A stretch of 29,681 nucleotides of DNA from Collinsella sp. Its GTDB lineage: Bacteria > Actinomycetota > Coriobacteriia > Coriobacteriales > Coriobacteriaceae. The notes under the pieces were generated by a model, which did not search any database, was not told where the DNA came from, and saw only the letters and a program-made list of their open reading frames with translations. This document shows, piece after piece, positions 24,555 to 29,681 of the stretch (within the stretch, counting starts at the first letter, position 1; each line of letters opens with the position of its first letter). Where the stretch lies: NCBI GenBank assembly GCA_014871605.1, contig WGSQ01000004.1:1-29681 (forward strand). The letters run 5' to 3'. The translations under genes and the position numbers were made by a program.

Positions 24555-24755
24555 ATGGATTTTGATCCGCGGGTTGGTCCAGTTAACTTAAATGGTGGCA
24601 GTCAAGATCCGGAGCCAGCGGTGGGAGTTGCTATATTCCCGGCTGCAGTTTGGGCAGTTGCAGTTTATGACATCGTAGTTGGTGTTAACTACGGCGCAGT
24701 CGTTAATGCTGCTGCAGCGGCTATGGTTTATACGAAGGCGGTTGCTATCGAGTAA
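24555..24755 (+). CDS. Candidate RiPP precursor peptide, Ala/Val-rich
   Basis: A 66-residue peptide with a good AAGAAGG ribosome binding site. Residues 1-21 are hydrophilic and Asp/Pro/Asn-rich with NGG at 13-15, suiting a short leader. Residues 22-66 form a hydrophobic core in which 14 of 45 residues are Ala and 12 are Val, with Gly, Ile, three Tyr (38, 46, 59), one Trp (33), two Asn (45, 51) and AAAAA at 52-56. There is no Cys or His and only one Ser and one Thr, so lanthionine, thioether or azole chemistry is excluded. The V/A/G/N-rich core recalls proteusins such as polytheonamide, whose residues become D-configured and N-methylated. A stem-loop follows the stop codon. Cleavage site and modifications are inferences. 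Confidence 0.7.
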   Translation: MDFDPRVGPVNLNGGSQDPEPAVGVAIFPAAVWAVAVYDIVVGVNYGAVVNAAAAAMVYTKAVAIE

Positions 24756-24784
24756 TTCACACTTGGTTTGATTCGATTGTGAAT
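24755..24784 (+). terminator. Stem-loop directly after the precursor gene
   Basis: ATTCACA at 24755-24761 pairs with TGTGAAT at 24778-24784 around a 16-base loop, starting at the precursor stop codon. There is no T run, so it more likely stabilises the precursor message or partially attenuates downstream genes, giving the peptide excess over the enzymes. Confidence 0.45.
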
Positions 24785-24816
24785 GCGAAACTAGGACGGA
24801 AAGCAAAGGAAGTTCT

Positions 24817-25137
24817 ATGGAAACAGGGGATGCTGTCTGCTTGATGACTTCGATTGCCCTGATTATCCTTTCAATCCAATACAGAAGAGGAAGATGGCTC
24901 TGCTCAATTGCTGGATATGATGTCACAAAAAGGGAGAGCGGGATTGATATACGCCCTTACGCAAAGTTGATTTCTTCTGTGACGTTATGGATGGGGCTGC
25001 TGTTTTTTTTGTTGGCGGTAGAGGGCTGGGTACGCGATTGGAATACCAGTGTTTTTGAAGCTTTGGTTCTACTTCTTTTCAGCTTGGCTTCTTTGTCGTT
25101 CGTGCGGCTAGTTAGGTTTGTGTTTATGAGACGATAG
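24817..25137 (+). CDS. Small three-span membrane protein, DUF3784-like (possible immunity)
   Basis: A 106-residue protein with hydrophobic segments at about residues 7-20, 51-68 and 79-100. The first loop GRWLCSIAGYDVTKRESGID followed by YAKLIS resembles the DUF3784 pattern of small membrane proteins (GxxWLIAGYN...K.Y...L.K..G). AAGGAAG precedes the ATG. Its place right after the precursor gene and before the methyltransferase and exporter suggests an immunity or transport accessory role. That role is guessed from position only. Confidence 0.65.
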   Translation: METGDAVCLMTSIALIILSIQYRRGRWLCSIAGYDVTKRESGIDIRPYAKLISSVTLWMGLLFFLLAVEGWVRDWNTSVFEALVLLLFSLASLSFVRLVRFVFMRR

Positions 25138-25151
25138 CCAGCGGAAGCGGG

Positions 25152-26261
25152 ATGGACGACAAAATGGACCAATACAGTCAATTGTCAAAAGAATTTGATA
25201 GGGTTGGCTTAACAGATTTACTCGAGGGCATATCCGTGGCGGGGGATAGGTTTTATGTTGTTGAGCACTTATTTGCATCGGGTAAAGTAAACCAAGAATA
25301 TCGAGGACTAGTGAGGCTTCTGTATCTTGGAGAGTCTGTGGCGCAAGCTGAAATGAAGCCATTTATTGAGCTGATTAAACTATTAGTGGACGCTGGCATC
25401 GTTATTTTAGAGGACGGGATTGTCCACTCAACGGGTCTGGTTTTAAATCGATATAGAGGTGTCTGGATTGTCGCGGATGCTCCACGGCCAAACCCTAAAA
25501 GATATTTCGGCCCAGATTCATTAGGACTTGCCAGGCGGCTGTCTCCTCAGCTCGGGAAGAAGGGGCTTGATTTGTGTGCGGGCTCTGGGATTCAGTCGCT
25601 GATCATGGCAGCGGGTGGCATGACGGTTACATCGGTGGAGATAAACGCCGAAACTTGTGCAACTAACATGCTTAATTCCAAGTTGAATGGGCTGGACGGT
25701 GCGATAAAAACGGTTCAAGGGAATTTGTATGAGAAGCTCGAACCTGATAGTAAATACGACTATATTGTTGCAAATCCTCCGCTGGTCCCCATTCCCAATG
25801 GACTTGAATATCCTTTTGTCGGAGATGGGGGATTTGATGGATGCCGAGTTAGCAACGAGATTATCGAAAAGCTCCCAGATTATTTAAGCGATGATGGTAC
25901 CGCGTTGATGGTGGGAATGATGGCTTGTGCTGATAAGGACAGCCTGGATGCAGTCTCAATAGTGCAAGACATAATGAGCAGCGAGTTGTCGGGAACGATG
26001 TCTTTGCTGGGATATGACGAGGTCTATCCATGCTCTTCGTTTGTTGAGGGTGTTGCATGGAGTGCGTATTTGGCTGATCCAACAAGGTGGACATCAGTAG
26101 ATGAGGCAATTGATGATGTTTACGAACTCTATCGAAATGACCACACTGCAGGCGTTTATTACTATGTGTTACGGCTGCGAAAGGACAGTTCTTTGGATAG
26201 AGGGTTGAATATAATTGACAACTCAAATAAAAGGCCCTGTTCAGAGGCGTGGTTGATATAA
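25152..26261 (+). CDS. PrmC/HemK-like amide N-methyltransferase of the RiPP operon
   Basis: A 369-residue SAM methyltransferase. Motif I is GLDLCAGSGIQSL at 138-150, the ribose-binding acid is Glu163 in VEIN, and the catalytic motif NPPL is at 208-211 inside DYIVANPPLVPIP. GDGGFDG at 224-230 matches the GGxDG element of PrmC/HemK, the enzymes that methylate the side-chain amide of glutamine in release factors. Residues 1-110 form a helical, winged-helix-like N-terminal domain, as in some actinobacterial homologues. Here the probable target is a side-chain amide (Asn45 or Asn51) or the backbone of the precursor. The gene follows the membrane protein by 14 bases, and its TAA overlaps the exporter start (TAATG). 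Confidence 0.8.
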   Translation: MDDKMDQYSQLSKEFDRVGLTDLLEGISVAGDRFYVVEHLFASGKVNQEYRGLVRLLYLGESVAQAEMKPFIELIKLLVDAGIVILEDGIVHSTGLVLNRYRGVWIVADAPRPNPKRYFGPDSLGLARRLSPQLGKKGLDLCAGSGIQSLIMAAGGMTVTSVEINAETCATNMLNSKLNGLDGAIKTVQGNLYEKLEPDSKYDYIVANPPLVPIPNGLEYPFVGDGGFDGCRVSNEIIEKLPDYLSDDGTALMVGMMACADKDSLDAVSIVQDIMSSELSGTMSLLGYDEVYPCSSFVEGVAWSAYLADPTRWTSVDEAIDDVYELYRNDHTAGVYYYVLRLRKDSSLDRGLNIIDNSNKRPCSEAWLI

Positions 26262-27920
26262 TGATGCATTTCAAATGGCGGAGAGACGAGTGCGCGTTGT
26301 TCTGGCATGTGGTCAAAACAACGATGTCATGCCACGGTGCAAAGATGCTGATGGTCATGGTTCTGGTGAGCTATGCTCTGACATCGCTGTCACCGTATTT
26401 GAACGGACAGTTTGTTGATATGCTCGTTTACGGTCAGGACATGCATTCTATTTATATTTTAGCCTTTGCTATAGCATTATTGGGGATTATTTCGGCGGTC
26501 TTCTCTTACTTTGCAAAGATGCTCCAGACGTCAGTCCTGAACCTCTCGTATTTCAGTTTTTTAAAAGAAATCGTGTCAGACTTTCAACATTTGCCACTTA
26601 CGGACATAGAGTCGACTTCCCCGTTGTACTCTGCTCAGAAAATAAACTCGGACACCTCTTCAATAACATCGTTTGTTGTCATAAACATGATTCCATTGTT
26701 CATGAATGCGATTACAATGATTGCGGTTTTTTTTGCTAATCGCTTCTCTCGATTTATCGATATGCACCGTCGGCATAACGCTTCTTGGGGCGTATTGTAT
26801 TATGGTGCTTATGCTTCAACCTTCACTGCTTGCCGCTTCATTTCAAAAGAAAGAGGAAGATGGGTTCCTGTTCAGCTCCATAGCATCACGTATCGCACGG
26901 ACGTTCGAGATTAAGCTGCTAGCCGGTTATGAGAGCAGCTTCGAACATGTAGAAAAACAGTTTGATGCTGCGTACTATCCTTCAGTTCTTGCACTCGCGA
27001 AAGTACAAAGTATAGTGAGTTCTAGCGATCGTATGGCGGCGGCAGGATTTCAAGCTGTTTTGTTGCTGGTTTCGGGAGCAAGAATAGCCACAGGAGCTAT
27101 GACAATTGGGGAATTTACCATGATAAATTCTTATTATTCCCTATTGATGAGCTGTGGCAAATACTATATCGGCGTCTTTCAGTCTTTGCAGGAAACGAGG
27201 GCATCAATAGCTAGGCTGAATGAAATAAAGGCGCGAAAACGGGATTACCGAAATTGTCTTGCGGTTAATAATGTGGGCCGCATACAGGTCCTAGATTTAG
27301 ACTTCAGTTTAATTCGCGACGAAGAGCTGGTTGATATAACTTGCGGGGTGAATCTTCAATTTGACGTGGGCAGAACGTATGTAATTACAGGCCCTAATGG
27401 TGTTGGAAAAAGCACACTATTAAAGCTGCTCCTGGGTTTTTACGAGCATGCAAATGACAATATCGAGTACGATTGCACAAAGTTGACCGCTATCAATCTT
27501 GACCGAGTTCGGTCGGAGTGTTTCTCTGCTATGCAGCAAACGGCTTTCGTCCCCGGTGACACAGTTGAAGACTATTTGCATGAATACGGCATCAGCTATG
27601 AGTTAATGGCGTCGTTTCTCAAGGAATGCGGTTTCGAACCAATTGATAAAATAAGATGGGAAAAATGTTCTAATCTATCTGGAGGAGAGCTGCAAAGGTT
27701 ACGCTTGGCTATGGCGTTATGCCGAAAAGCGGATTTTGTAATTCTCGATGAGCCGACCAATGATCTTGACGGATCGGCATGTGGCTGCCTGATAGAGTAC
27801 ATTAAACAAAATAAGCGAGGTCAGGCCTTTTTGATTGTTTCGCATGATTCTAGATTGCTCGATGTCGCCGATCATATTTTGGTAATGAGCGGTGAGGGGG
27901 CTATTGAATTAGCCAAATAA
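26261..27920 (+). pseudogene. ABC exporter, TMD-NBD half transporter, frameshifted
   Basis: The open frame from ATG 26261 encodes the transmembrane start (MLMVMVLVSYALTSLSP and following helices) and loses its sense near 26730. A second frame, one base later, continues with AVFLLIASLDLSICTVGI and runs to 27920. The junction is a run of eight T at 26727-26734; deleting one T gives a continuous half transporter of about 552 residues. The ATPase domain is intact: Walker A GPNGVGKST (about 27390), signature LSGGELQR (about 27680), Walker B DFVILDEPTNDLD and H-loop SHDSR. There is no C39 peptidase domain, so leader removal needs another protease. Either a sequencing slip, real decay, or slippage-controlled expression is possible. 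Confidence 0.8.
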
Positions 27921-28319
27921 TGGATTCCTGGTTGTGCTGGAATGATATTGGGACGTATATTTGGTTGCTTTTTAAGGCGGGCATAATAATCGGGTGATCA
28001 ACTCTTTCTCGTCCCATATGAATTTAGCGCCTCCCGAATGAATGTAATGGGCGGCTCCGGACCCCCCGCTGTCCTGGCCTAGGGGAAACGGAATAGACGG
28101 ACCGACCGTTCGACTTTGCCTGGGAAAAGATGTCGGGCGGTGGACGGAGTATGGCCACCGGACTCATCGAACCGCATCTCCGCCATTCTTTCAACTGGGA
28201 TAACGGTGCCCCCGGGCTCTGGAGAGACTGCGGGGGGCGTTCGGCTAACTGCGGGTACGACCTATTTGCCCAATGTGTTCGCCTGAGATCGGAAATTAAC
28301 TATCATGCGCCACACGTCG
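27921..28319. other. Non-coding stretch after the RiPP operon
   Basis: No convincing gene. The first 120 bases are AT-rich like the island; from about 28040 the sequence turns GC-rich (CCGGACCCCCCGCTG, GGGGGGCGTTCGG). An 80-residue frame at 28130-28372 has no start signal and reads as debris. Only short weak stems (ATTCC with GGAAT near 27924-27943) are present, so I see no strong terminator for the exporter. The GC-rich part may be an old insertion-sequence fragment I cannot identify. Confidence 0.5.
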
Positions 28320-29261
28320 CTAGTCCAGCTTGGTTCCAGGTACCTGCGGTGCTTCTTCAAGCAACGCTTTGAGCTCGTTCAAAATGGAAACGGGCTGTCG
28401 ACCGACAGCGTCCAGATGAAGCGTCGCTACACGAATGGGTGGCTGATATTCAAGCGAGCCGATGAGCACGGGGGAACCCAGGAACCGCTCGATTTCGTCT
28501 GCGATCGAGTCGGTCTCTTCGGGATCAAAGTCGTCGAAAAGCGCCACGAATGTCGGCCCCGTCGAGCGGAACAGGCGGCCCTTGCCGCGCGAACAATCCA
28601 TGAGGCAGGCGGCGCTTTCGGCGAGCACGCGGTCGCCTGCATCGAATCCAAAGCGGGCATTGACCTCGGCGATATCGTCGACCTTAATGGCAATAAAGCC
28701 TGCCTCGCGCGCCACGCGGCGCATCTCTCCAATAGCGTTGACCAGCGCGTGGACATCGCCCAGGCCCGTTACCGAGTCGGTCGTATCCGCTAGGCTTCGG
28801 TTGATGATAATGCCCACATACATGCTGGGCTCGGTATCGGTGCCGTCCAAGCGGTAGCCCGTGCAGTCGCAAAGCGCGTACGCTCCGGTGGCATCCATTA
28901 CGCGATACTGCATGTAGTGGAAGTGCCATGTGCCGTGTATCACCATATCGAGCTCGGCTCGTACGCTGTCGCGGTCCTCGGGATGAACGCGGGCAAGCCA
29001 CATATCGACCGAGTTAAAAGGGTGCTGGGAAGGCAGGTCAAAATCGCGCACGGCGTTGACCGACCATTGCGATTCGCCCGTATCGAGATTGAGGATAAAC
29101 GGATAGCGCGTCTCGGAGCTCATGGAGATCGCTTGGAACACCCGGTCGTTGCAGGGAAACTGGTCGACGATCGGGCGTTGCGGCGCGTCATCGTCTTTCG
29201 GCTGCTGCACGCGATGCATAAGCTTATAGCGATACATCTTGCGATCGGCATCCATCGTCAT
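28320..29261 (-). CDS. PAS and degenerate GGDEF domain protein
   Basis: A 313-residue signalling protein. Residues about 45-155 look like a PAS sensor (RYPFILNLDTGESQW, HPEDRDSVRAEL, DGTDTEPSMYVGIIINRS). Residues about 165-310 form a GGDEF-like domain starting DSVTGLGDVHALVNAI. The signature expected as GGDEF reads STGPTF in FRSTGPTFVALFDDF, so diguanylate cyclase activity is unlikely and it may only bind nucleotides. I give the ATG at 29261, but there is no good ribosome binding site, and the frame stays open with host-like codons to a stop at 29322, close to the IS21 element. The original 5' end may have been lost. Confidence 0.75.
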   Translation of the reverse strand: MTMDADRKMYRYKLMHRVQQPKDDDAPQRPIVDQFPCNDRVFQAISMSSETRYPFILNLDTGESQWSVNAVRDFDLPSQHPFNSVDMWLARVHPEDRDSVRAELDMVIHGTWHFHYMQYRVMDATGAYALCDCTGYRLDGTDTEPSMYVGIIINRSLADTTDSVTGLGDVHALVNAIGEMRRVAREAGFIAIKVDDIAEVNARFGFDAGDRVLAESAACLMDCSRGKGRLFRSTGPTFVALFDDFDPEETDSIADEIERFLGSPVLIGSLEYQPPIRVATLHLDAVGRQPVSILNELKALLEEAPQVPGTKLD

Positions 29262-29325
29262 CTGGCGACGCGTGTCGCCGGCAAGTGGATCGACGCTGTT
29301 AGCGCCGGGCGATTTTAGCCGCTAA

Positions 29326-29681
29326 TAGTCAAACTATTTTGACCAATCCCGGTCACCGAATAATGGCCACCGTGCCTCCCCGCCGCCACTACGCTGGTGG
29401 TGCCAACACGCCGGCGTTAGGAGGACCATTGAGGTGAACGAGAGACACGATGACCTACAGGAGATTATAGACGCGGCGCTCCGGGAGATGGCCGCGGAGG
29501 AGGGCGACGGGTTCGACCCGCAGGCATGCAACCTCGCGGAGTTCTGCAGGAGGACGGGGCTCACCCGCTCCCGCGCGAGGACGGTCAGGGCACACGGGTT
29601 CAGGGCCCTGCCCCACGGGAACAGCGGGAGGAGGGCCGCGCCGGGCGTGCTCGCCGGCCACACCGGCCTGGTGGACGACCT
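29326..29681 (+). mobile_element. Left end of an IS21-family element (runs off the window)
   Basis: DNA from about 29326 holds the upstream region and start of an IS21-type transposase gene, then leaves the window. The exact left end is uncertain. A small inverted repeat (GTCAAA at 29328-29333 with TTTGAC at 29338-29343) lies close to the boundary. Composition of the transposase part is extremely GC-rich. Confidence 0.55.
29434..29681 (+). CDS. IS21-family transposase (IstA-like), N-terminal part
   Basis: A partial frame of 82 complete codons from GTG 29434, open at the window edge. It begins VNERHDDLQEIIDAALREMA, then has a helix-turn-helix type segment LAEFCRRTGLTRSRARTVRAHGF, followed by RRAAPGVLAGHTGLVDDL. 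This fits the N-terminus of IstA-type transposases common in Coriobacteriia, whose DDE catalytic core and IstB partner would lie beyond 29681. AGGAGG about nine bases before the GTG supports the start; the identity comes from family resemblance recalled by reading, not from a search. Confidence 0.7.
   Translation, partial: MNERHDDLQEIIDAALREMAAEEGDGFDPQACNLAEFCRRTGLTRSRARTVRAHGFRALPHGNSGRRAAPGVLAGHTGLVDD

Noticed and set aside
24594..24602. NGG as a double-glycine leader cleavage site for a C39 peptidase exporter
   Set aside because: The exporter begins directly with transmembrane helices and has no peptidase domain, so this processing route lacks its enzyme.
24555..24755. Lanthipeptide, sactipeptide or azole-type precursor
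   Set aside because: The core has no Cys and almost no Ser or Thr, and no LanM/LanB, YcaO or cyclodehydratase gene is present.
28130..28372. 80-residue frame in the GC-rich stretch right of the island
   Set aside because: No ribosome binding site, overlaps the end of the GGDEF gene, and no protein-like pattern; treated as debris.

Overview
The window looks like chromosomal DNA from a high-GC Gram-positive gut bacterium of the Coriobacteriia; Collinsella or a close relative is my best guess. This rests on GC-rich coding with strong G/C third positions, clear AAGGAG-type ribosome binding sites, the protein flavours, and recurrent GGGACAG palindromes. I infer it from reading; no search was run.

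Layout. 195-3377: release factor 3 (prfC), a VUT/YhhQ-type transporter and a short-chain dehydrogenase, ending at a hairpin terminator shared with convergent uracil-DNA glycosylase (ung). 4243-7586: an EamA drug/metabolite transporter divergent from a LysR regulator, then a MATE efflux protein. 7765-11140: two rRNA methyltransferase-type genes (RlmA- and RsmJ-like), two small membrane proteins, a Cys/His-motif protein and a GNAT acetyltransferase. 11394-13397: a TetM/EF-G-like translational GTPase. 13491-18256: a UvrA paralogue lacking most of the UvrB-binding region, flanked by two homologous AAA ATPases. 18400-21293: trmL, a CobW/COG0523 metallochaperone GTPase, an ArsC-fold protein without the catalytic cysteine, and an iron-sulfur-type flavoprotein.

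From about 21.9 to 28.0 kb the composition drops sharply to AT-rich and the codon use changes. This is an apparent genomic island with one operon-like array, all on the plus strand: radical SAM enzyme, a hidden small ORF, a 109-residue unknown protein, a PqqD-fusion protein, a 66-residue Ala/Val-rich peptide, a small membrane protein, a PrmC/HemK-like amide methyltransferase and an ABC exporter. Together these look like a ribosomally made, post-translationally modified peptide (RiPP) system. I do not recognise it as one of the well-known classes. The PqqD domain would recognise the peptide leader, the radical SAM enzyme would modify backbone or side chains, the methyltransferase would methylate side-chain amides, the membrane protein may give immunity, and the ABC protein would export the product. 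The exporter reading frame is broken at a run of eight T, which is either a sequencing error, decay, or an on/off switch.

The island is bordered on the left by a degenerate IS30-type transposase remnant. On the right is unidentified GC-rich debris, then a GGDEF-type gene whose 5' end abuts an IS21-family element running off the window. Palindromes with a GGGACAG-like core sit at or within 7 bases of four stop codons (rlmA-like, TetM-like, uvrA-like, trmL), and look like either dispersed repeat elements or terminators.
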